Both the position numbers and the translations under genes were made by a program. A stretch of 64,000 nt of DNA from assembly GCF_039534915.1 (NCBI RefSeq), contig NZ_BAAAWE010000001.1, positions 5,332,001 through 5,396,000 of the forward strand. Direction: 5' to 3'. Shown here piece by piece: positions 23,945-31,815 of the stretch. How positions within the stretch are numbered: position 1 is the stretch's first letter; the number at the start of each line of letters is the position of its first letter. The notes under the pieces were generated by a model. The model did not search any database. It was not told where the DNA came from and saw nothing but the letters and a program-made list of their open reading frames with translations. The stretch comes from Streptomyces roseofulvus (GTDB taxonomy: Bacteria > Actinomycetota > Actinomycetes > Streptomycetales > Streptomycetaceae).

Positions 23945-23965
23945 CTTAGTGTCTAAGATACTTAG
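23945..23965. promoter_or_regulatory. Three-half-site operator upstream of marR
   Basis: The sequence is CTTAG (23945-23949), TGT, CTAAG (23953-23957), ATA, CTTAG (23961-23965): two overlapping inverted repeats sharing the middle half-site. On the minus strand it runs into the AAGGAG of the MarR gene. It is A/T-rich against a high-GC background and is the best operator candidate in the window. Confidence 0.75.
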
Positions 23966-24038
23966 CTCGTGAGATAAATGACCTCGGCGGGCCACGACAC
24001 CCTCATCCTGCCTGCCCTCACCCCCTCAGGGAGCCTCC

Positions 24039-24395
24039 ATGAGCGCCCACGGCGACGTCGACCTCGGCCACACCCTGGCCGGCTGGACCGGAACCGCCCT
24101 CGCCACCCTCGGCTGCGCCGCCGCCGGCGCGGCCCTCTGCCTCGGCTCGGCCTGGGCCGGAGCGCTCGGCGCCGCCCTCCTCGCCGCCGCCGCCCTCACC
24201 ACCTGGCTGCTGCACCTCGCCGGCTGGGGCAAGCCCTCCGGACCCCGCCCCGCCGCCCAGTGGGACTGGCGCGTCCGCGACACCGCGGCCCGGGCCGGGC
24301 ACCCGGACTGCCTCGGCTGCCGCATGGCGGGACGACGGGCGCGCGCGCTCGTGGTCACGCCCCCGGCGGCGGGCCGCGCGCCCGTACGCGCCTGA
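24039..24395 (+). CDS. Small membrane protein with HGxVDLGHT motif, 118 aa
   Basis: The product has an N-terminal polar motif MSAHGDVDLGHTLAGWTG, then two membrane segments (TALATLGCAAAGAALCLG and ALGAALLAAAALTTWLLHL) and a basic cytoplasmic tail containing a HPDCLGCRMAGRR segment with a C-x2-C pair. The HG-x-VD-x-G-x-T motif is familiar to me from a streptomycete membrane protein family of unknown function. The ATG at 24039 has GGGAG six bases upstream. It is divergent from marR across the operator, so it may be under MarR control, and convergent with narI, ending eleven bases before it. Confidence 0.75.
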   Translation: MSAHGDVDLGHTLAGWTGTALATLGCAAAGAALCLGSAWAGALGAALLAAAALTTWLLHLAGWGKPSGPRPAAQWDWRVRDTAARAGHPDCLGCRMAGRRARALVVTPPAAGRAPVRA

Positions 24396-24406
24396 CGGCG
24401 GCGAGG

Positions 24407-25129
24407 TCAGACCCGCTCCCAGCCCCGCTTCGGCGCCCGGTTCGCGATCGGGCCGGGGCGCCGCCGCCGGTAGACGACGAACGGGCGGAAGAGGTACCGC
24501 ACCGGCACCGCGAACATGTGGACCAGACGCGAGTACGGGATCAGCGCGAAGAGCGCGAAGCCGAAGAGCACGTGCAGCCTGAAGGCGAGCGGCGCGCCCG
24601 CCATCAGCCCCCAGTCCGGGCTGAGCGCGAACAGCGACCGGAACCAGACCGAGACGCCCTCCCGGTAGTCGTACCCGTCCGTCGCGCCCGTCGAGTTGAG
24701 GACGGTGGCGAGGATGCCCAGGGCCATCGCCCCGAGCAGCACCGCGTACATGAGGCGGTCGCTCTTCAGGGTGGCCTTCCGCACGGCCGGCACCCGCAGC
24801 CGCCGGTACACCAGGATCCCGATGCCGACGGCCGCCGCGACCCCCGCGACCGCCCCGGTGGAGACCGCCACCAGGTGGTAGGCGTGGTCGCTGATCCCGA
24901 GCGCGCCCGTCCACTCCTTCGGGATCAGCAGCCCGACCACGTGCCCGAGGACGACGAACAGCATCCCGAAGTGGAAGAGCGGGGAGCCGATCCGCAGCAG
25001 CCGCGACTCGTGCAGCTGGGACGAGTGGGTGGTGATGCCGAAGCGGTCGTGGCGCCCGCGCCAGATCGTTCCCGCGACGAGCAGGGCCACCGAGACGTAG
25101 GGCAGCACGCCCCACAGCAGCAGATCCAT
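24407..25129 (-). CDS. narI: Respiratory nitrate reductase gamma subunit NarI
   Basis: This 240-residue membrane protein is the cytochrome b subunit that passes electrons from menaquinol to NarH. Five membrane helices are predicted. Four histidines at positions typical for the two b hemes are present: His53 and His63 in FHFGMLFVVLGHVVG, and His186 and His204 in RLHVLFG and RLVHMFAVP. The ATG at 25129 shares one base with the narJ stop (TGATG), so translation is coupled. It is the last gene of the narGHJI operon on the minus strand and converges on the small membrane protein gene. Confidence 0.95.
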   Translation of the reverse strand: MDLLLWGVLPYVSVALLVAGTIWRGRHDRFGITTHSSQLHESRLLRIGSPLFHFGMLFVVLGHVVGLLIPKEWTGALGISDHAYHLVAVSTGAVAGVAAAVGIGILVYRRLRVPAVRKATLKSDRLMYAVLLGAMALGILATVLNSTGATDGYDYREGVSVWFRSLFALSPDWGLMAGAPLAFRLHVLFGFALFALIPYSRLVHMFAVPVRYLFRPFVVYRRRRPGPIANRAPKRGWERV

Positions 25130-25758
25130 CAGACCGGGGTCCTTTCGGTGCGGGGCACGGTGGGCCAGGGGAGTTCCACGCCGGGCCCGAGGGGTTCGAG
25201 TCCGACGAGCTCGCGCGGCGGCCCGGACCGGGCCAGCGCCTTCGCCTCCTCCTTCGTCCGGGGCGAGGGCCCGGGCAAAGTGCCGCAGACGGCCTCCAGT
25301 ACGCCGGTGTACGGCGTCCCCGAGTCGGCCAGCGCCAGCCGCAGCAGCTCCAGACCGGCCCGGTGCTCCTGGAACAGGGCGGTGCCGGGCTCCTGACGGA
25401 GGGCGGCGAACTCCAGGGCGGCGGGCAGGAAGTCGGGCAGCTCGTCGCTGTCGAACTCCAGGCCGTGCTCGCGGTAGGTCCGCTTGATCCGCACGAGCGA
25501 GAGACCGCGCCGCCGGGTGTCGCCGTCCGTCCACCAGGTCAGGTAGAGGCAGCGGCGGTTGCGGGTGTCGAAGGTGTCCGTGTAGTGCGCGGCGAGCTCC
25601 AGGAGCGGGGTCCGCTCGACGTGGTCGAGGAAGTCGGTGAGCCCGGCCGGAGAACCGCCCAGGGCCCGGAGCAGCAGCGGGAGTTCCTCGTACAGCCGCT
25701 CGTCCGGGTAGCTCAGGCAGCGCGCCGCCGCCATCCGTACCACCGTGTCCGTGGTCAT
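25129..25758 (-). CDS. narJ: Nitrate reductase assembly chaperone NarJ
   Basis: This 209-residue soluble protein is the private chaperone that inserts the molybdenum cofactor into NarG and attaches the complex to NarI. It belongs to the all-helical TorD/NarJ family: RMAAARCLSYPDERLYEEL, ELAAHYTDTFDTRNRRCLYL and ELPDFLPAALEFAAL are typical segments. It starts at ATG 25758 overlapping the narH stop by four bases (ATGA), and its stop overlaps the narI start. It is not part of the final enzyme. Confidence 0.95.
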   Translation of the reverse strand: MTTDTVVRMAAARCLSYPDERLYEELPLLLRALGGSPAGLTDFLDHVERTPLLELAAHYTDTFDTRNRRCLYLTWWTDGDTRRRGLSLVRIKRTYREHGLEFDSDELPDFLPAALEFAALRQEPGTALFQEHRAGLELLRLALADSGTPYTGVLEAVCGTLPGPSPRTKEEAKALARSGPPRELVGLEPLGPGVELPWPTVPRTERTPV

Positions 25759-27284
25759 GAACTCCTCCTCGTGCGACCCAGGTTGAGCAGGACCCGGCTG
25801 CCGCCGCCGTCCACCCGGCCGGCGACCGGGCAGCCCTCGTCCAGGGGGTGGCTGTCGGCGAGCGCGTCCGCGTCCGCGCGGGCGGCCGTCGGGATCACGT
25901 ACCGGTCCTCGTACTTGGCGACGGCGAGCAGCCGGAACATGTCCTCCATCTCCCGGCCGGTCAGTCCGACCGCCCGCGCGACCGCCTCGTCCTTCTCCTC
26001 GCCGAGGTTGACCGCCCGCATGTAGGACCGCATGGCGGCCATCCGGCGCAGCACCGCCTCCACGGGCACGGTGTCCCCGGCGGTCAGCAGCTCCGCCAGG
26101 TACTCCACCGGGATCCGCAGCGCGTCGATCGCCCCGAAGAGGTTCCCGGCGTCCTCGCCGTCGCTGCCGGAGGCGGCGACCGCGTCGACCACGGGGGAGA
26201 GCGGCGGCACGTACCAGACCATCGGCATCGTGCGGTACTCCGGGTGCAGCGGCAGCGCGACCTGGTAGGTGGCGATCAGGTCGTACACGGGGGAGCGGCG
26301 GGCCGCGTCCAGCCACTCCTCGGTGATCCCGGACGCCCGCGCGGCGGCGGCCACCGCCGGGTCGTGCGGGTCGAGAAAGCACTCCAACTGGGCGGGGTAC
26401 AGATCGTGTTCGTCCTCGACCGCGGACGCCTCCGCGACCCTGTCGGCGTCGTACAGCAGCACGCCGAGGTAGCGCATCCGGCCCACGCAGGTCTCCGAGC
26501 AGACCGTCGGCATGCCGACCTCGACGCGCGGGAAGCAGAAGGTGCACTTCTCGGCCTTGCCGGTGGCGTGGTTGAAGTACACCTTCTTGTACGGGCAGCC
26601 GGTGACGCACATCCGCCAGCCCCGGCAGTGCTCCTGGTCGACGAGGACGATGCCGTCCTCCTCGCGCTTGTACATGGCGCCGGACGGGCAGGCGGAGACG
26701 CACGCCGGATTGAGGCAGTGCTCGCAGATCCGGGGCAGGTAGAACATGAAGCTCTGCTCGAACTCGAAGCGGATCCGCTCGCCGACCTCCCGTCGCACCT
26801 TCTCGACCAGCGGGTCCTTCGGTCCGTGCTCGGGCGCGCCGCCCAGGTTGTCGTCCCAGTTGGGTCCCCACTCGACCTTGTCGAGGGGTTCGCCGGTGAC
26901 CTGGGACACGGGCCGGGCGACCGGCAGGTCGTCGCCGGCCGGGGCCTCGGTGAGGTTCTTGTACTCGTACGTCCACGGCTGGTAGTAGTCGTCGAGCTCC
27001 GGCAGTTCCGGGTTGGCGAAGATCTGCCCGAGCCGCTTCAGCCGCCCGCCGGCCCGCAGCCGAAGCCGCCCCGAACGGGTGCGCTCCCAGCCGCCCTTCC
27101 ACCGCTCCTGGTCCTCCCAGCGGCGCGGGTAGCCCTGCCCGGGCAGCGTCTCGACGTTGTTGAACCAGACGTACTCGGTGCCCTGCCGGTTGGTCCACGC
27201 CTGCTTGCAGGTGACCGAACAGGTGTGGCAGCCGATGCACTTGTCGAGGTTCATCACCATCGCGACCTGTGCCATGACGCGCAT
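25755..27284 (-). CDS. narH: Respiratory nitrate reductase beta subunit NarH
   Basis: This 509-residue subunit carries the iron-sulfur clusters that link NarI to NarG. The first cluster motif is DKCIGCHTCSVTCKQAW (Cys16, 19, 22, 26); further cysteine groups are CEHCLNPACVSACPSG, CRGWRMCVTGCPYKK and CTFCFPR with CSETCVGR. The tryptophan in RGWRMC replaces one cysteine, as in the 3Fe-4S cluster of NarH proteins. The ATG at 27284 lies two bases after the narG stop with GGTGGAG upstream. The operon order G-H-J-I is the standard one. The subunit faces the cytoplasm. Confidence 0.97.
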   Translation of the reverse strand: MRVMAQVAMVMNLDKCIGCHTCSVTCKQAWTNRQGTEYVWFNNVETLPGQGYPRRWEDQERWKGGWERTRSGRLRLRAGGRLKRLGQIFANPELPELDDYYQPWTYEYKNLTEAPAGDDLPVARPVSQVTGEPLDKVEWGPNWDDNLGGAPEHGPKDPLVEKVRREVGERIRFEFEQSFMFYLPRICEHCLNPACVSACPSGAMYKREEDGIVLVDQEHCRGWRMCVTGCPYKKVYFNHATGKAEKCTFCFPRVEVGMPTVCSETCVGRMRYLGVLLYDADRVAEASAVEDEHDLYPAQLECFLDPHDPAVAAAARASGITEEWLDAARRSPVYDLIATYQVALPLHPEYRTMPMVWYVPPLSPVVDAVAASGSDGEDAGNLFGAIDALRIPVEYLAELLTAGDTVPVEAVLRRMAAMRSYMRAVNLGEEKDEAVARAVGLTGREMEDMFRLLAVAKYEDRYVIPTAARADADALADSHPLDEGCPVAGRVDGGGSRVLLNLGRTRRSS

Positions 27285-27286
27285 GT

Positions 27287-30200
27287 TCAGTACTCCACCT
27301 TCTGGTCGCGGCGGCGGATCACCGTCACCTCGTCGCGCTGGTTGCCGGTCGGGCCCAAGTAGTTGAAGGCCCAGGTCAACTGGGCGTAGCCGCCGACGAG
27401 ATGGGTCGGCTTGAGCATCACCCGGGTGAGCGAGTTGTGGATGCCGCCCCGGCGGCCGGTCTTCTCGGTCTTCGGGACGCCGACCGTGCGCTCCTGGGCG
27501 TGGTTCATGTAGACCGTGCCGGCGGGCATCTTGTGGGACACGATCGCGCGGGCGGTGACCACGCCGTTGCGGTTGACCGCCTCGATCCAGTCGTTGTCCG
27601 CCACCCCGATGGCCTCGGCGTCCTGCGGGGACATCCAGATCGTCTGCCCGCCCCGGCCGAGCGTCATCATGTACAGGTTGTCCTGGTACTGGGAGTGGAT
27701 CGCCCACTTGTTGTGCGGGGTGAGGTACCGCACGGCGACCTGCCGCCCGTCCGTCGACCCCAGCTCCGGCTCCCCGTACAGCCGGTGCATGTCGAGCGGC
27801 GGCTTGTAGACGGGCAGCGCCTCGCCGACCTCGTGCATCCAGTCGTGGTCGAGGAAGAAGTGCTGGCGGCCGGTGAGCGTGTGCCAGGGCTTGAGGTGCT
27901 CGGTGTTGACGGTGAAGGCGGTGTAGCGGCGGCCGCCGGACTCGCTGCCCGACCACTCGGGCGAGGTGATGACGGGGACGGGCCGGGCCTGGGTGTCGGC
28001 GAAGGTGATCCGCTTGCCCTCGGCCTCGGCGGCCAGATGGGCCATCGCCTGTCCGGTGCGCTTCTCCAGCTTCTCGAAGCCCTGGGTGGCGAGCCGCCCG
28101 TTCGACGTGCCGGAGAGGGAGAGGATCGCCTCGCAGGCCCGCCGCGCGGTGTCCAGGCGCGGTCGCCCGTCCGCGATCCCGCCCCTGACCAGGCCGTTCT
28201 TGGCGCCGAGGTACGCGACCTCCTCGTCGACGTCGAAGGTGATCGCCTTGGTCGTCACCCCGAGCCGGTCGACCAGCGGGCCGAGCGCCGCGAACTTCTC
28301 GCCGACGGCCCCGTAGTCCCGCTCGACCACCGCCAGGTTGTACATCGTGCGCCCCGGGACCGGCTCGCACTCGCCCTTCGACCAGTCGAGCGCGACCCCG
28401 CCGGGCTGGGCCATCTCGCCGCCCGGGGTGTCGTGCTGGAGCGCGGTCGCCACCAGGTCCTTCCTGACCCCGAGGTGCTCCTCGGCGAGCTCGCCGAAGC
28501 GGCGGGCGAGGGCGAGGAAGGCGTCGTAGTCGGAGCGGGCCTGCCACGGCGGGTCCACGGCCGGGGTGAAGGCGTGCAGGAAGGGGTGCATGTCGGTCGA
28601 GGACAGGTCGTGCTTCTCGTACCAGGTGGCGGCGGGGAGCACCACATCGGACAGCAGCGTCGTGGACGTCATCCGGAAGTCCATGGAGAGCAGCAGGTCG
28701 AGCTTGCCCTCGACGTCCTCCTCCCGCCACCGCACGTCCCTCGGCGAGCAGCGCGGCCCGTCCTCCGGGAGGTTGGAGTGGGTGCCGAGGAGGTGCTTGA
28801 GGAAGTACTCGTTGCCCTTGGAGGAGGAGCCGAGGAGGTTGGCCCGCCACACGTTGAGCACCCGGGGCCAGTTCCCCGGCGCGTCCGGGTCCTCCCCGGC
28901 GAAGCCGAGCGTCCCGTCCTTCAGCGCCCGCACGGTGTCGGCGACCGGGTCGTCCTGGGCGCCGAGCTCCAGCGGGTTGCGGTCGAAGGTCGGGTACGAG
29001 GGCATCCAGCCCATCCGCGCCGACGCGGCCAGGCAGTCGGCGCCCGTCATGCCCGCGAAGCGGCCCGCGCCGAGCGGCGAGGCCAGCGACGCGGCCGGCA
29101 GGGTGTCGTACCGCCACTGGTCGGTGTGGAGGTAGAACCAGCCGGCGCCGATCATGTGCCGGGGCGGCCGGCCCCAGTCGGAGGCGCTCGCGAGGGTCGC
29201 CCAGCCGGTCACCGGCCGGCACTTCTCCTGGCCGACGTAGTGGCCCCAGCCGCCGCCGTTGCGCCCCTGGCAGCCGGTGAGCGTCAGCAGGGCGAGGAAG
29301 GCCCGGTAGATGGTCTCGGAGTGGAACCAGTGGTTGGTGCCCGCGCCCATGAGGATCATGCAGCGGCCTCGGGAGCGCTCGGCGGTGTCCGCGAACTCCC
29401 GTGCGACGCGGGCGGCCTGGGCGGCCGGGACGGAGGTCAGCGTCTCCTGCCAGGCGGGGGTGCCGGGCTGCGCGGCGTCCTCGTACGACTCCGGCCACGT
29501 GCCCGGCAGGCCGGGGCGCCCCACCCCGTACTGGGCGAGCAGCAGGTCGTACACGGTGGTGACGAGGCGGTCGCCCAGCCGCCGCACCGGGACGCCCCGC
29601 CGCAGCACCTCGCCCTCCTCGTCGAAGCGCGGCAGCACCACCTCGGCGGCCTCGCCCTCGCCGAGGAGCGAGAGCCGGGGGCGCACTCCTCCGAGGTCGA
29701 GGTTCCAGTCGGGCTCGCCGCCGGTGCCCCAGCGGTGGCCGAGGGTGCCGTTCGGGACCACGGGCTCGCCGGTGGCGTCGTCGACGAGGACGGTCTTCCA
29801 CTCGGCGTTCTCGACGTCCCGGCCGAGGTCGGCGGCGGTCACGAACTTCCCCGGGACCAGCCCTTGTCCGCTCTCCGTCAGGGTGATCAGGAACGGCAGG
29901 TCGGTGTAGGTCCGCACGTAGTCCGCGAAGAACGGCGTCTCCCGGTCGACGAAGAACTCCTTCAGGACCACGTGCCCCATCGCCAGGGCCAGCGCCCCGT
30001 CCGTCCCCGGGTGGGGGTGCATCCACTCGTCGGCGAACTTGGTGTTGTCCGCGAAGTCGGGCGAGACGGTGACGACCTTCTGGCCCCGGTAGCGGGCCTC
30101 CGTCATCCAGTGCGCGTCCGGCGTGCGCGTCACCGGCACGTTCGAGCCCCACATCAGCAGGTAGGCCGCGTCCCACCAGTCGCCCGACTCCGGCACGTCC

Positions 30201-30928
30201 GTCTGGTCGCCGAAGACCTGCGGGGAGGCCACCGGCAGGTCCGCGTACCAGTCGTAGAAGGAGAGCATCGGCGCGCCGATGAGGGAGTGGAAGCGGGCGC
30301 CGGCCGCGTGCGAGGCCATCGACATCGCCGGGATCGGCGAGAAGCCGGCCACCCGGTCCGGTCCGTGCTCCTTGATGGCGTGGACGTGCGCGGCGGCGGC
30401 GATCTCCACCGCCTCCGGCCAACTCGCGCGCACCAGCCCGCCCTTGCCCCGGGCCTGCTGGTAGGTGCGGCGGCGCACCGGGTCGCGCTGGATGTCCGCC
30501 CAGGCGAGCACGGGGTCCTTCAGGCGCTTCTTCGCCTCCCGGTACATCGCGAGCAGGGTGCCCCGGACCATGGGGTGCCGGACCCGGGTGGGGGAGTAGC
30601 TGTACCAGGAGAAGGAGGCGCCCCGGGGGCAGCCGCGCGGCTCGTACTCGGGCCGGTCGGGGCCGACGGACGGATAGTCGGTGGCCTGGGTCTCCCAGGT
30701 GATGATCCCGTCCTTGACGTACACCTTCCACCGGCACGAACCGGTGCAGTTGACGCCGTGGGTGGAGTACACGACCTTGTCGTGGCTCCACCGGTCCCGG
30801 TAGAACGACTCGCCCTCGCGGCCACCGGTGCGGTGCACCGTCCGCAGGTCCTCGGAGACCTCGGAACGGGAGAAGAACCTCCCCGCCCGGAGGAGGATCT
30901 CGGCGGCGTCCGGCTGCTCCTGCTGCAC
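27287..30928 (-). CDS. narG: Respiratory nitrate reductase alpha subunit NarG
   Basis: This 1213-residue catalytic subunit reduces nitrate to nitrite at a molybdenum bis-MGD centre. The FS0 iron-sulfur motif is present as His57, Cys61, Cys65 and Cys100 (THGVNCTGSCRW and RGCPRGAS). Other family segments include SWYSYSPTRVRHPMVRG near residue 110 and the C-terminal LTRVMLKPTHLVGGYAQLTW. No twin-arginine signal is present, as expected for the cytoplasm-facing enzyme. The GTG at 30928 is chosen because an exact AAGGAG lies six bases upstream. It heads the operon; the promoter region with a DevR/OsdR-like palindrome lies just upstream. Streptomyces Nar enzymes support survival of spores or mycelium under low oxygen. 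Confidence 0.97.
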   Translation of the reverse strand: MQQEQPDAAEILLRAGRFFSRSEVSEDLRTVHRTGGREGESFYRDRWSHDKVVYSTHGVNCTGSCRWKVYVKDGIITWETQATDYPSVGPDRPEYEPRGCPRGASFSWYSYSPTRVRHPMVRGTLLAMYREAKKRLKDPVLAWADIQRDPVRRRTYQQARGKGGLVRASWPEAVEIAAAAHVHAIKEHGPDRVAGFSPIPAMSMASHAAGARFHSLIGAPMLSFYDWYADLPVASPQVFGDQTDVPESGDWWDAAYLLMWGSNVPVTRTPDAHWMTEARYRGQKVVTVSPDFADNTKFADEWMHPHPGTDGALALAMGHVVLKEFFVDRETPFFADYVRTYTDLPFLITLTESGQGLVPGKFVTAADLGRDVENAEWKTVLVDDATGEPVVPNGTLGHRWGTGGEPDWNLDLGGVRPRLSLLGEGEAAEVVLPRFDEEGEVLRRGVPVRRLGDRLVTTVYDLLLAQYGVGRPGLPGTWPESYEDAAQPGTPAWQETLTSVPAAQAARVAREFADTAERSRGRCMILMGAGTNHWFHSETIYRAFLALLTLTGCQGRNGGGWGHYVGQEKCRPVTGWATLASASDWGRPPRHMIGAGWFYLHTDQWRYDTLPAASLASPLGAGRFAGMTGADCLAASARMGWMPSYPTFDRNPLELGAQDDPVADTVRALKDGTLGFAGEDPDAPGNWPRVLNVWRANLLGSSSKGNEYFLKHLLGTHSNLPEDGPRCSPRDVRWREEDVEGKLDLLLSMDFRMTSTTLLSDVVLPAATWYEKHDLSSTDMHPFLHAFTPAVDPPWQARSDYDAFLALARRFGELAEEHLGVRKDLVATALQHDTPGGEMAQPGGVALDWSKGECEPVPGRTMYNLAVVERDYGAVGEKFAALGPLVDRLGVTTKAITFDVDEEVAYLGAKNGLVRGGIADGRPRLDTARRACEAILSLSGTSNGRLATQGFEKLEKRTGQAMAHLAAEAEGKRITFADTQARPVPVITSPEWSGSESGGRRYTAFTVNTEHLKPWHTLTGRQHFFLDHDWMHEVGEALPVYKPPLDMHRLYGEPELGSTDGRQVAVRYLTPHNKWAIHSQYQDNLYMMTLGRGGQTIWMSPQDAEAIGVADNDWIEAVNRNGVVTARAIVSHKMPAGTVYMNHAQERTVGVPKTEKTGRRGGIHNSLTRVMLKPTHLVGGYAQLTWAFNYLGPTGNQRDEVTVIRRRDQKVEY

Positions 30929-30994
30929 GTCAGGCTCCTTCACGACGAACCGGTTCAGCAGCTCGACCCTAGGTCGGGCGGAGCGGCCGGAACG

Positions 30995-31009
30995 GGGGCC
31001 GATGGTCCC
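30995..31009. promoter_or_regulatory. DevR/OsdR-like palindrome upstream of narG
   Basis: GGGGCC-GAT-GGTCCC forms a 15-base inverted repeat with one mismatch, 67 bases upstream of the narG start. It resembles the GGGnCC..GGnCCC sites of hypoxia regulators of the DosR/DevR type, which in Streptomyces (OsdR) control nar genes. The assignment rests on resemblance only. Confidence 0.4.
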
Positions 31010-31019
31010 GTGCGGGGGT

Positions 31020-31040
31020 GACCAAATCCCGCATTTGTCC
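31020..31040. promoter_or_regulatory. CAAAT-N5-ATTTG inverted repeat in the narG/ywiC-like spacer
   Basis: Arms CAAAT (31023-31027) and ATTTG (31033-31037) with partly matching flanks sit between the divergent narG and YwiC-like genes, 28 bases before the latter's start. It is A/T-rich relative to its surroundings and may be a regulator site. No specific protein can be named. Confidence 0.4.
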
Positions 31041-31067
31041 CGGGGCCCGGTGTGTGAGGCTGGCCGG

Positions 31068-31808
31068 GTGAGCGTTGTCCGACGGTGGATACCGAACCAG
31101 CACGGAGCCTGGGCCATGCTCGTCGTGCCCTCTCTCGCGGGAGTCCTCATCGGCTCCCCCTCCTGGCCCCAACTCCCCCTTTTCGTCGCGTGGTTGCTCG
31201 CCTACTGCGCCGTCTTCCACGCCGAGCAGTGGGTACGGCTCCGACGCGCCTCCCGCAACCCCCGGGCCGCCGCACGCCACCGGCGCCCCGCCCTGGTCCT
31301 CGGAAGCGCCACGACCGCCTTCGGCCTGCCGCTGCTGGTGGCCGAGCCGTGGCTCGGGATCGCGGCCGCCCTGGCGGCACCGTTCCTCGCGGTGAACGTC
31401 CTGTACGCCCGCCGCAACCGGGAACGGGCCCTCGTCAACGGCCTCGCGGCCGTCGTCCCCGCCTGCGGGATGCTGCCGGTCGCCCTCCGCCTCGGCGGCG
31501 GCACGGTCGCCGACGGCCTCGCCCCGGCGGCGGCCTGTCTGCTGTACTTCGCCGGCACAGTCCCGTACGTGAAGACGATGATCCGCGAGCGGAACTCGCA
31601 GGCGTACCGGTGGGGTTCGGTCGCCTACCACGCGGTGGCGCTGGTGGCGGCGGCCCTGCTGGACCCGTGGCTCGCCCTCCCCTTCGCCGTCTACCTCGCC
31701 CGCGCCGCCGTCCTCCCCGGCCGGGGGCTCAGGGTCCCCGTGGTGGGCGCGGTCGAGGTCGGCTGCTCCGTGCTGCTGCTCGGCTTCCTCGTCGGCGTGT
31801 ACGGCTGA
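31068..31808 (+). CDS. YwiC-like integral membrane protein
   Basis: This 246-residue protein has about seven membrane helices and begins with the family signature WIPNQHGAWAMLVVPSLAG. YwiC-like proteins occur beside narGHJI and related nitrate genes in Bacillus and actinobacteria; their role is unknown, with helices resembling UbiA-type prenyltransferases in spacing but without the DxxxD motifs. The GTG at 31068 directly precedes the conserved start; no strong ribosome binding site is visible. It is divergent from narG over a 139-base spacer that holds two palindromes, so both directions may share oxygen or nitrate control. It ends seven bases before the convergent large membrane protein. Confidence 0.85.
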   Translation: MSVVRRWIPNQHGAWAMLVVPSLAGVLIGSPSWPQLPLFVAWLLAYCAVFHAEQWVRLRRASRNPRAAARHRRPALVLGSATTAFGLPLLVAEPWLGIAAALAAPFLAVNVLYARRNRERALVNGLAAVVPACGMLPVALRLGGGTVADGLAPAAACLLYFAGTVPYVKTMIRERNSQAYRWGSVAYHAVALVAAALLDPWLALPFAVYLARAAVLPGRGLRVPVVGAVEVGCSVLLLGFLVGVYG

Positions 31809-31815
31809 CGCCGGA

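Noticed and set aside
20108..23995. 1295-codon minus-strand frame over the two peptidase genes
   Set aside because: It is frame-shifted against two well-supported lipoprotein peptidases and the MarR gene and has no domain of its own.
27401..31021. 1206-codon plus-strand frame opposite narG
   Set aside because: It lies antisense to a full-length narG with all cluster ligands; the predicted protein is a Val/Gly/Arg-rich shadow.
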